Assembly (NCBI GenBank): GCA_013306675.1
Contig: JABLUY010000009.1
Span: 62,001-126,000, forward strand
Length of the DNA stretch: 64,000 nucleotides
Origin: Thraustochytrium sp. TN22
Lineage: Eukaryota; Sar; Bigyra; Thraustochytrida; Thraustochytriidae
Reading direction: 5' to 3'
Both the position numbers and the translations under genes were made by a program. Below the pieces are notes generated by a model. It saw nothing but the letters and a program-made list of their open reading frames with translations, made no database searches and was not told the DNA's origin. This document shows, one piece after another, positions 18,526-27,161 of the stretch (its first letter is position 1; each line of letters opens with the position of its first letter).

Positions 18526-18777
18526 CCACGAGCACGAGCCGTCGCGCAGGTCTTTGCCGTGAACGACAAATGGCCTCAGGCCAGGGAAATTGTAACCAGC
18601 AGTGAGCTAGCTTAATTCTGTTTGAGAGCTGTTTGAGAGCGGACGGGCCATGCCGTGCCGCGGATGCTGACTCTGCACTCTGCCTCCTCACAACACTTGT
18701 CACCACGCGTCAACAGTCGCGCCGACGATGCCGCCTCTGCCTCTGCCTCTGCCTCTGCCTCTGCCTCTGCCTCTCGA
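18526..18777. other. convergent 3' intergenic stretch
   Basis: Separates two convergent genes. The sequence around the Hook-like stop codon (GTGTAACCAGCAATGA, 18511-18526) recurs at 18589-18604 (TTGTAACCAGCAGTGA), about 78 bp downstream, each preceded by CCAGG. A CTCTGC hexanucleotide array lies at 18733-18774. Confidence 0.6.
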
Positions 18778-19450
18778 TCACTTGTCACCACGCGCGAGGA
18801 GTTGCGCCGCCGACGCCTCAAAGTCCCGCACATAGTCCAGGAAGTCATCTTCTTGGCGCCAGGTCTTCCAAAGGTCTTGTTCAGCCTCTGCAGCCCGCCC
18901 ACGCACCCCGCGGGGCGAGCCCGCCTCGCTGCTACCCCCGAAGGGCATGTCTTCCACCAGCTCACGCGCCTTGGCTTCATGCCGCCTCGACGGGACCAGG
19001 GAGCTTGCGTACAGATCCAGATCCTCCTCGTCGCCGGTGAAGAGGTCGCGCTCCACCTCCGGCTGCACGTCACGTCCACTCGCCCACGACACGTCGATCG
19101 CTGGCAGTCGGAGTGCCGACTGCTCTGCGCGGAGGCTGTCCAGCTCTGCTGCGTGCAGGCGCTGCAGCTCGTCCACCTCAGCCTGGTGAAGCTGACGTAG
19201 GCGCCTCTTCTCCTTGACACGGAGAGCCTTTTCCGCCTCCAGCTCGCCCTGTAGGACCCGAACCTGCGCCTCCAGCGCGCGGGCAGCCGCTTCGGCGTCC
19301 TTGGCGCGCTGCCGCCAGACCCCGCCGTTGGCATCATTCGTTCTGCGAGGGCTGGTAGCAACGTATGGCCTCGCATTAGCTTGCGCCTCAAATTTGCTCT
19401 CGTCGCGAGCGCCCACACGTGCACTCATGTCCATTAGCAGCGTACCGCGC

Positions 19451-19491
<41 letters not shown>

Positions 19492-19986
19492 AGTGCGCGG
19501 CCGCCTGCCGCTGCCCCCGCGGCCCGCCTCCACTTTGTACGTCGGGCTCTTGGGCGGCCGCATGAGTAGGTGCGCTGGGAGAGTCGACAGCGGGCCCGAG
19601 TCAGGCACCTTGCAAAAGGGCTCGGTTAGCTCGCCCTGCTGCAGCTGCCGCAGCAGCAGTCGGGCGTAAGCGTTGCGGTTGCGCCGCCACTCGACGCTCG
19701 ACATGGGCTCACACAGCTTCTCGAGCCACTGCTTGACACGGATCTGCGTATGCCGTGTCGACTCGATCTGCCCGTCGAAGCGGTCCAGCTCGCCCAGCAC
19801 CCGCAGGAACTCCTCGTCGCCCTGCTGCAGCTCCGCGTTGTACCTCGATTGCCTCGCCCGGTACTGCGCCTGCGCCGACGCGCGGCCGGCCGCCGCCGCC
19901 AGAGAATCGCGCCGCGCTGTCCTCGCCCCCGCCGCCGACGCCCTGCCGCCGCCCGCGCTGCCGCCGCCGCCACGCTGCCGTCGCAT
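18778..19986 (-). CDS. CEP112-like centrosomal protein with DUF4485 domain
   Basis: About 402 residues from MRRQRGGGGS. Residues about 55-140 match the DUF4485 pattern at the N-terminus of CEP112 (CCDC46): an acidic helix (DEEFLRVLGELDRFDG), then VKQWLEKLCEP, RRNRNAYARLLLRQL, and FCKVPDSGPLSTLPAHLL. A Gly-Ser run encoded by a GGAGCC repeat (19451-19491) follows, then a coiled coil (about 225-300) and an acidic C-terminal region with Trp-containing helices. Human CEP112 is much longer, so this is a short form. An upstream in-frame ATG at 20214 would add 76 residues, but that stretch has lower GC and no similarity, so it is likely 5' UTR. A centrosome or basal-body location is known for the family and inferred here. 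Confidence 0.8.
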
Positions 19987-20956
19987 CCTCCCGCCGCGTC
20001 GCGTGCGCCGTGGCACGGCCTGCCTTGTTGTTGGAGCTTGAACTGTTGAAAGGTTTTTGCCATCCCGGTGGCCGCACCGAGGCGCAGATAGGCCGTACGC
20101 GCCTACCTTGCTCAAGGCTTTCCCGCCGCCTTCACCGAAGCGAGCATCAGCCTTGCCGCGCAGACAGAGAGAATCGAGGACAAGCTTGCGTCGTACCAAG
20201 CAGGTGGCGGCCAAGCGATCCGACGCAGCAGCGTAGCTAAATTGGCCTCAGGCTTCGCCGGGGTGCTGAAGCTGCAAAGGCCCAATGCAAGACCGAAAGT
20301 ATCAAGAAGCACAACGGCGATAACCTGTTGGTCGCCCCGCGCACGCGGCTGCAATCTTGTGCTCCTGTTTGCAATCGTCGTCCACGTGAGCTGGCGCAGT
20401 CAGCTTCTCCATGTAGGTCGCTGCTGTTTTCTGTCAAGGAACAGCACGCAAACATGGCTTTCAGCCTCGTGACTGAAGTGACCGTCCTTGCCTTGGACCC
20501 GATCGCGCGTCAAGTACACATCAAACACGAGTGATGGCAATGCGCTCCTGGTTCTTCTGGATGGTTACGGGTTGGCCGCACTGGCAGGCGAACACAAGCG
20601 CGATCCGGAGCTCGTTGTCTTACACATCACGAAGGGAGCTCCACAAGCAAGCAAACAACGCGACTTGCGTGCGATTGGACTTGGACTGCGTGGCGCCGGA
20701 CGTGTGCTGCTTGTTGGAGGTTCCGACAGGGCGCCATGGGACTTGGTGGGCCCGGGCGCCATGTTGCGGTGGGCGATCGCGACGGCCGTCCTCGTGTTCG
20801 AACGACGAAGGAGCTCTTTGGATGCAAGCAGACGAATGCGTGAAAGGCTGCATTCGGGCGCGCTGAGAACGTGGCCTCATGACATTAGCGAATTCAAAAT
20901 CGACCACTGCGCGGCAAATTCGAAATCGTTCATCGGCTGTGCGCACAGTGGTCAAG
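19987..20956. other. intergenic between divergent genes
   Basis: No confident gene. Possible short exons exist (for example a plus-strand frame from ATG 20454 to 20534), but no family is recognisable. AT-rich words GAATTCAAAATC and AAATTCGAAATC (20889-20931) resemble the AATTTGAAATTTGAAATTC block upstream of the SYCP2-like gene. Confidence 0.4.
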
Positions 20957-21619
20957 ATGGTCAAGCAGCGCGGCGGGCCAGTGGAGAAGCTTGAAGCGTC
21001 GCACGAGGGCCGGTTGCAAGTGGCGGCAGTGGCGCTGGCCGTGGTGTTGTGCCGACGGCAGCGGACGGCCACGACCTGGGGCGCGGGCGAGGAGAGGCCG
21101 TCCGTAGGCCCACCAACGCAGCGCGTCCAGGTTGCGGCGGCCTGCGAGGCCGTGGACCACCTGCAGCTACTGCTCATGGTGCAGACCGGGGCTGGCGACG
21201 TGGCAGAGGCCAGAGCGGCGCTGCAGCGCGTGGCCCGTGAGCGCGTCGGCCTTGCGAGCTTCGTCCGCCAGCTCTCCAACGCGATGCTCGGCGACCCGGA
21301 CGCCGGCCGGCGGGGTCTCTTGCTCTGCAAGACCCTCGTCCAGGTCGACGCGGAGCTTGTGGCGCACATCATGCTGGGGCAGGTGGCGGCCAGCCTGCGA
21401 GAAGCGCAAGGGGACGGCGACCTGGATGTGACGCTGCTGGACAGCACGTTCTACTGCCTGCGCGTGGCGGAGGCGGCGCTCAGCGGTGCCGATACGGTAC
21501 AGCGCGCTCGGCTCTCCACTGTCCTTCTCGAACTGCAGACCGTGTGTGCCGCGGACGGCCGGTTGCGGCTGCCGCTGCTGTACGCGATGCAGCTCTCGGC
21601 GGCCGCCACATCGGGTTGA
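20957..21619 (+). CDS. hypothetical alpha-helical protein
   Basis: 220 residues from MVKQRGGPVEKLEASHEGR. The start at 20957 has the TCAAGATG context seen at the transporter starts. An upstream in-frame ATG at 20879 would add 26 residues encoded by AT-richer DNA. The protein is Ala/Leu/Val-rich and predicted mostly helical, resembling a helical-repeat scaffold. Segments such as AACEAVDHLQLLLMVQ, ARAALQRVARERVG and SFVRQLSNAMLG alternate with short loops. No signal peptide, membrane segment or known motif. It is convergent with the selenoprotein S candidate, and any 3' element of that gene would lie in the 329 bp between them. Confidence 0.6.
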   Translation: MVKQRGGPVEKLEASHEGRLQVAAVALAVVLCRRQRTATTWGAGEERPSVGPPTQRVQVAAACEAVDHLQLLLMVQTGAGDVAEARAALQRVARERVGLASFVRQLSNAMLGDPDAGRRGLLLCKTLVQVDAELVAHIMLGQVAASLREAQGDGDLDVTLLDSTFYCLRVAEAALSGADTVQRARLSTVLLELQTVCAADGRLRLPLLYAMQLSAAATSG

Positions 21620-21948
21620 CCACTTGGCGCAAGGTGGCGACGATTTCGAAACCGTAGGAAACTGCACAAAAGAATCTGACTTACTGTGAGCAGCATGCTA
21701 TGTGAAGGAGAGATTGGAATGTACACGACCATGAGTGAGTGGGGAAGGGCTCTTGGACGGAAGACGCGAGCTCACTGAAGAAGCTGCTTGGAGAGTGCCT
21801 CGATGCAGAACGGGCCGACCTGCAGCAGCGGCAGGCACGGATGTGGGGTTTCGGACCGTGCATGTCATAGGCGCGTCGTTTCCGTCAGTGATGGTACCAT
21901 GGTACTGGTGGCTGACGGCGCAGACAAGGAGTCGCTGCGTCGTCGCAC
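21620..21948. other. 3' region between convergent genes; partial SECIS-like structure on the minus strand
   Basis: On the minus strand, about 80 bp after the TAA of the selenoprotein candidate, an ATGA is followed 13 bases later by AAA. The segment around the AAA is enclosed by GCACGG and CCGTGC (about 21834-21863). These match part of the core of a eukaryotic SECIS element. The closing GA of the non-Watson-Crick quartet is not evident, so this is only a candidate. Confidence 0.3.
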
Positions 21949-22368
21949 TTAGCTTCAGCCACCGCGCGGGCGGCGGCGCTCGGCGCCCCAAAAGCGCGCC
22001 GGGCGGTGCGCCGTCTCGCGCGCGCCGCCAGCCTCAAGCGGGCCTGGCCGTTGCTCGCGCAGGCGGCGCTCGAGCGCCTCGCGCTCTTCCCTCTGGCGCT
22101 TGCGCCTGGCGGCCGCGTCCTCCTGGAAGCGCTTGCTAGCCTCCTCGTGCTCCCGCTGCTGCCGCTCACGCACGCGCAGCATGTCCTCGCGCTGCTGCGC
22201 GCGCAGCGCCGCCTCGCGCTCGCCGTTCGCGCTGCGCGCGCGCAGCACGAGCCAGACGGCGAGCGCCGCCGCGGCCAGCACCAGCGCCGCCAGCGCCGCC
22301 AGCGTCGGCGGTGCTAGCGGCAGCGCCGCGACCGCCGCCGCGCCGTCCGCGCTGCCGTCGGGCCCCAT
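21949..22368 (-). CDS. SELENOS: selenoprotein S (VIMP) candidate with in-frame TGA as selenocysteine
   Basis: Reads 137 residues to a TGA (21955-21957) that is followed by one Ser codon and TAA (21949-21951). The C-terminus is therefore ...RRRPRGG-U-S. Animal selenoprotein S ends ...GGUG, with selenocysteine next to last after two glycines, so the context fits closely. The layout also matches: a short luminal N-terminus, one TM helix (about 21-43, ending AVWLVLRAR), then a charged cytosolic coiled coil (about 50-106) rich in Glu/Arg/Gln, then a Gly/Arg-rich tail. The family acts in ER-associated degradation by recruiting p97/VCP. The downstream region contains ATGA, 13 bases and AAA with a GCACGG/CCGTGC stem (about 21820-21870), which resembles part of a SECIS, but I do not find the expected 3' GA. 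If TGA were a true stop the protein would be 137 residues. Confidence 0.6.
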
Positions 22369-25082
22369 CGCAGCGAATCGCAGCGCAGCGCAGCGCAGCG
22401 ATCGCGGCGCAGGCCAGCGCGGCCTGCTCGTACTGGCAGGCTGGTCGCGCGCCGCGTCCGAGTGCGAGTCGGGGCCGAGCTCAGGCTCTCGAAGACTCAG
22501 TCTCCGGCAAGGGCGAGGCGACGGGAACTGAGCGCGCCCCCTGCTGGAGTGCGCACCGCGACGAGAACGTCATATTCCAGAGAAGTCGCGCGTGACCTCT
22601 ACCTTCTCAGTGACTGCAGTGAGTGACTCGGACAGTGCCACTGCAGTGGCCTGGCTTGCCCGAGCTGGCCGGCGCGGAGGCTACCGCCGTGACAAGCGCG
22701 GCGCCGCCACCCGGCCGTACCGGCGGCGGTGGTCGGCGGCCGAGGGCTGCCACGGGCGCGGCCAGCGACTCGGGGGCAGCAGCCTGAGCTCAGAGCCCAG
22801 CTGGCAGCACTGGCAGGCAGGCTGGCCGCCGGCTTCGGGTCCGGCCGGCCGGCCGGTCGGTCGGTGAGGTGTCAGGCGGCGTCGGGGCTGGCGGGCGCGC
22901 GGGACGGTCCAGTCAAGTTCCCGGCCGCTGGTCGGGCTTCGGTCAGAGATGGTAGTAGCCTCGCTGGATTAGCGCGAGCTTGGCGTAGGCGTGATCGCGC
23001 TTGCTTTGCTTGGCATTGCGAGCTCGCTTGTCCCAGCTCGCGGGCCGGGGCTGGCCGGGCGGGCCGGCCCGGCGCTGCGGCGGGCGGGCGTGCGGCGGCA
23101 CCGCAAGCGCAAGCAGCGGTCGGTCGGTCTGCCGGTCGGCAAGCCGCCGCTCGCTACTACTACTGTCGGCAAGCTTGGCGCGTCGCCTCCCCCGCTCGCG
23201 ACTCTGGGCCAGCCATCATGATGGCCCACGGCGGGAGCCGCGTCCTTGACGGTGCCACGTCTCGACCCTGCCAGTCTAGCCTAGCAGCCAGCCAATCCAA
23301 CTTTGCAAATTAGCAAATAGCAAAAGTGAGCGTCGCGTCCGTGGCGTCTTGCTGCCCCCTGCCACCATCCACACGCTCCCGACGGGGCCACAATGTGCGC
23401 GTAGTTGGAGGCTCTCCAAGCGTGGCTCTAGCTAGTAGAGGCTTGGAGGCGGAGTGAGCCTCAGATGAAAGCATGCTAGGCTACGCCGTTGCCAGTCCAC
23501 CTCTTGGGATGGCCCGGCGCTCGTCAAATCGGCAGAAGAAGAGCGAGCTGTTAGTTGCTGGAGCTCGGGGAAGGCAAGCTTGAGGAAAGCCTGATTCGAG
23601 GTCGGCCAGCCTGGCCAGCTCCGGGGCATCCTTGGGTTGATTGGTCTGCTCGCTTGCTTGCCCGCTTGCTTGCTGAGCCTTGCTCGCTGGCCAGACAGGC
23701 CACACCCGACTTTGGCTCGCAGCTCGCACGCCGTGCCCCTCTCCCGGCCTCTCGTGATAGCTGGCCTCTGCTCGCTCGTGCGCGCCGTGCGCGCAGCGCG
23801 TGGCGCGACGGTCTAAAGTTCGTGCGGTGCACGGGGAAGGACACGCGGCAAGGCCCGGCAGGTCCGCGGAGCGCCGCACAGAAGCAGACCGGCGGCACGC
23901 GCGGTGGTAGTGGTATCCTGCTGCCACCACCACCAAAGAGCTACTCCAGGCTGAGCGGCCGATGCCACGCTGCGCCGCGTTCGCGCCGAGCCGCGCCGGC
24001 ATCGAGAGCCGTGACTTTCCTGCCGCGCCGCGCCGCGCCGCGCCGGCACAGCGCGCGGCACGGCTGCAGCCAATCCACGGCGGCCACATCTTCACGCGAC
24101 TCAAGGCACACCACCACCGCGACGTCGGTGGTTGGCATCTGGAGCACGTGGACAAGCAAGCAAGCACGCGTGCGTAGCAAGCAAAGGCAAGCAAAGCAAG
24201 CAAGAGCTAGCAAGGCAGGCGCCAAGGGCGACGCGCGACGGATGCTAATGTCTGCTGTGCGTAAACCAGGCGTGGCGGGGACAGGTCCTGGACTCAGCAA
24301 GACACAGTGTCTCTGGTGCGAGCGCGACACCTCCGGGCAAGCGCGCGGGCCAGAGGCTTCCGACGATCTGGCGCCGAGCCCAAAGGGGCGCACGGTTTGC
24401 TCGCGTCTCCGAGTCGCGTTGCCTACGGCAAGCCATGGATTAGCTAGGCTTGGCCTTGGCCTTGGCCTCGCCGCCCCTGGTCGCCGCCTCCGCGGCACAC
24501 GCTTGGCAGCACCCCCCGTGCTCCACCAGACGCAAAGGTGCCCCGCACTTTTCCCTGCCTGGGGCATCGAGTTGTGGACCGTGTGCGGGCCAAAGATCGC
24601 TCGATTACCCGCGAGGGTGGTGCTAGGGGCGCGGAGCGGCAGCGGCTACGGGCGCAGGGGAGAGCTTAGGCGCCGCCACTGCCACAGCCGCGCGTGGCGG
24701 GTACAGAGGCCACGGCACGCGCCGTTCGCACCGGTTTTTTGCTCGTAGGCGCCGCAGGAGGGGAGAGACTTTGGCACGGCGCTGCACGCTTCGCTTCGGC
24801 TGGAACGCACCTGCACTTGGTAGCTCCCTAAGCTCGGCCGCTCCCGCCGCCGGCTGCTACCGGAATCGCTACCAAGCTCGGTAGTCTAGAGAGAGCAAGG
24901 CATGGTTCCTGGATCGCTTTACCTGTGCACGCGCCGCGTATTCGCTCGCTCGCTCGCCCGGCGCGGCGCCGCGGCGCCAGCAGCAGCAGCAGCAGAACCG
25001 CAATCGACCTCGAGACACTGCTGAGCTCGCCAGCGAGCGCAAGCTAGCTAGCAAGCAGCAGGAAGAACAACACAACAGCAAG
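22369..25082. other. long intergenic region before the transporter array
   Basis: No gene I can support in 2.7 kb. It holds short simple repeats: GCAGC (22378-22402), CCGG/TCGG (22846-22866), and CAAG-type repeats on both sides of 23650 and near 24155-24210. A plus-strand frame of 397 codons (23555-24748) has repeat-like, arginine-rich composition and no protein pattern. A TAGCTAGC cluster (25042-25052) lies just before the first transporter. Confidence 0.45.
25042..25052. promoter_or_regulatory. GCTAGC cluster upstream of transporter 1
   Basis: AGCTAGCTAGC, 31 bp upstream of the ATG. Similar words lie 17-70 bp before transporters 4, 7 and 8 and before both cysteine-rich genes. Function inferred from position only. 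Confidence 0.35.
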
Positions 25083-27161
25083 ATGGGTGATAAGCACGAT
25101 GGCTCGCTGTCGCTGTCCGTGGTGCAGCCGTACCGCAAGCAGCAGGTGCAGGTCGCCCTGGTGACGCTGGCGGTGCTGACCGCGGCTGGCGCCTACATCC
25201 TGATGCTCTTCATTTCGCTGCCTGTGTCGATCCACCTGATCGTGAACCAGAGCAACGGCTGCGATCCGGAGATTCAGGACGACTGCTTCGCGCCGACGGA
25301 CGAGTCTCAGCGTCAGCTGACCCTGACGCTGACGCTCCTGCGCAGCATGACCTTCCTCATGGGCTCCCTGGTCGGCACCCTGAGCGACCGCCTGGGCCGC
25401 CGCCCTCTCCTCCTGGCCGCTCTCAGCGGCTACACGGCCGCTGGTGCGCTCTTCCTGGTGGGCTGGACTACGCAGACCCTGGCCCTCTTCATTCTCGGTG
25501 GCATGGTGCTCGGCGCGGCCTCACCGGTGACCCCGCACGGCATCGCGTACGTGTCGGATGTCTCGCGCCCGGACCGTCTCGCCACCAACATGGGCATCCT
25601 GCAGGGCTTCGGCTACTTCCTCGGCCTCCTCACCGGCGCCCTTCTGGCTTTGGCCGTGAGCCAGGCCACCACGGCCAAGGACCCGGTCGACGGCGAGGCA
25701 GCGATCGAGCCGTACAACCGCCTCTTCGAGATCTCGTACTCGGTCGGTCTTTCCTTCGCCGCCTTCACCGGCATCATTGAGCTGATCTTCCTGCCTGAGT
25801 CGCTCCATGCCGATGAGCGCACCAAGCATATCGACTGGAAGCGCGCCAACCCTTTTGGCTTCGTCCAGCTTATCCGCAAGAACTCGTACCTGGTGTGCCT
25901 GTGGGGCAGTGCCATCTTCGCGTGGACCGCTGTCGGCGCCGGTGAGAGTGTCACGGGCGGCTGGTGGCTGCGCCGCTACACGCAGAGCAACATCAACGTC
26001 TTCATCTTCTTCGTGGTCATGCTCTGGATGACTTCGGCTTTTGGCGCTGCCATCATGACCCCCATCCTCGTCAAGCTGCTCGGCCTCAAGGGCGCCATTC
26101 ACTTTGGCATGATCTGGACCATGGGTGTCGGCTTCGCCTTCGCCTTCGCGCCCACCATCAAGCTGTCCTACATTGCGGTTGGCATGTCCTTCTTCGCTGC
26201 GCCCGTTGTTCCAACGCAGCTCTCGCTCATCATGGGCCAGGTCCCGGCCACGGAGAAGGGCGCCCTCGCCGGCGCGCTGCGCAGCTCGGAGGCCTTCTCC
26301 AAGCTTATCGGCATCACCCTCTTTGGCAACCTCTTCGCGGATTACATTGCGCCGTTCGTTCCGGACGTCTCCTGCGTGCCCCTGGACTACTCCTCCGCGA
26401 ACGCGCACAACACGTGCGAGTGCGGTGTGGACACCTGCCCCACCTATGACGCTACCAATGCCTCGGGTCGCGCTGTCGGCGGCTTCTACTACGAGGCGGC
26501 CAAGTGCTCGCTCGGCTGGCTCAGCCCCAAGTTCGCTGCCAAGCCCAGCAAGTACATCCCCTTCCTTGGCGCCGAGGAGACCCGTCCCATTGTCGTGCCG
26601 TCGTACATCGAGCTTGGCTACGTGACTCGCGACGAGTCCTGCTCCGGTGCGGGTGGCGAGGGCACCTCCGTGACCCTCGATGTTGCTCGCGAGTGGTGCG
26701 TCTCCCCTTCGACCGGCGTCGGCGGTCTTTTCAACCAGGAGTTCGGCTGCCCTGGCTTTGACATCTCGCTGTACCTCGCTGACTTTGCTAACGCCGCCAA
26801 CACCGCCGCCTGCGAAGCCGTCCCGGTCGAAGCCAGTTGCAACATGACGCTCTACGGGGAGCTCAACTACAACTCCACCGAGTTCGCGTTCTTCAGCGAA
26901 GTCTTCGCCAACGTCACCAGCAACAGTGGCGAGGAGTGCGCTCAGATGGGCACGGGTGAGCTCAACTTCTGCTGGGAGGGCGTCATCGGCGACTTCCCGG
27001 GTCTCTTCCCCTTCCTTTACCTCACTGGCCTCGGCGGCCTTTCCTACCTTTGCTTCATCATTGCCGAGATCTTCTTCAAGCAGAACGACCGCGAGTTCTG
27101 GATGCACAAGGAGATCGAGGATACCAAGGTCGAGGCTGCCATCCACCCGATCGAGTCCTAA
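25083..27161 (+). CDS. MFS transporter 1 (subfamily A), MFSD14/TetA-like with Cys-rich loop
   Basis: 692 residues, no intron. Twelve predicted TM helices. The MFS motif A (GSLVGTLSDRLGRRPLL) is at 94-110 between TM2 and TM3. GIAYVSDVSRPDR after TM4 parallels the ADITQEHER segment of MFSD14, and LPESLHADE then WKRANPFGF marks the central cytosolic loop. TM11 ends near 424. A 210-residue extracytosolic loop (about 427-636) with 12 Cys and several NxT/NxS sites follows, including CECGVDTCPTYD and EFGCPGFD. TM12 is at about 640-664. It is the shortest copy and lacks the 35-60 residue acidic N-terminal extension of the others. Its N-terminus DGSLSLSVV aligns with DGTLSKSVV elsewhere. Proton-coupled export or sugar transport is typical of the family; the substrate cannot be read from sequence. 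Confidence 0.95.
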   Translation: MGDKHDGSLSLSVVQPYRKQQVQVALVTLAVLTAAGAYILMLFISLPVSIHLIVNQSNGCDPEIQDDCFAPTDESQRQLTLTLTLLRSMTFLMGSLVGTLSDRLGRRPLLLAALSGYTAAGALFLVGWTTQTLALFILGGMVLGAASPVTPHGIAYVSDVSRPDRLATNMGILQGFGYFLGLLTGALLALAVSQATTAKDPVDGEAAIEPYNRLFEISYSVGLSFAAFTGIIELIFLPESLHADERTKHIDWKRANPFGFVQLIRKNSYLVCLWGSAIFAWTAVGAGESVTGGWWLRRYTQSNINVFIFFVVMLWMTSAFGAAIMTPILVKLLGLKGAIHFGMIWTMGVGFAFAFAPTIKLSYIAVGMSFFAAPVVPTQLSLIMGQVPATEKGALAGALRSSEAFSKLIGITLFGNLFADYIAPFVPDVSCVPLDYSSANAHNTCECGVDTCPTYDATNASGRAVGGFYYEAAKCSLGWLSPKFAAKPSKYIPFLGAEETRPIVVPSYIELGYVTRDESCSGAGGEGTSVTLDVAREWCVSPSTGVGGLFNQEFGCPGFDISLYLADFANAANTAACEAVPVEASCNMTLYGELNYNSTEFAFFSEVFANVTSNSGEECAQMGTGELNFCWEGVIGDFPGLFPFLYLTGLGGLSYLCFIIAEIFFKQNDREFWMHKEIEDTKVEAAIHPIES

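Noticed and set aside
23555-24748. Plus-strand frame of 397 codons before the transporter array
   Set aside because: Arginine/alanine/serine-rich translation of simple-repeat DNA with no domain, no homologue-like pattern and no consistent codon bias.
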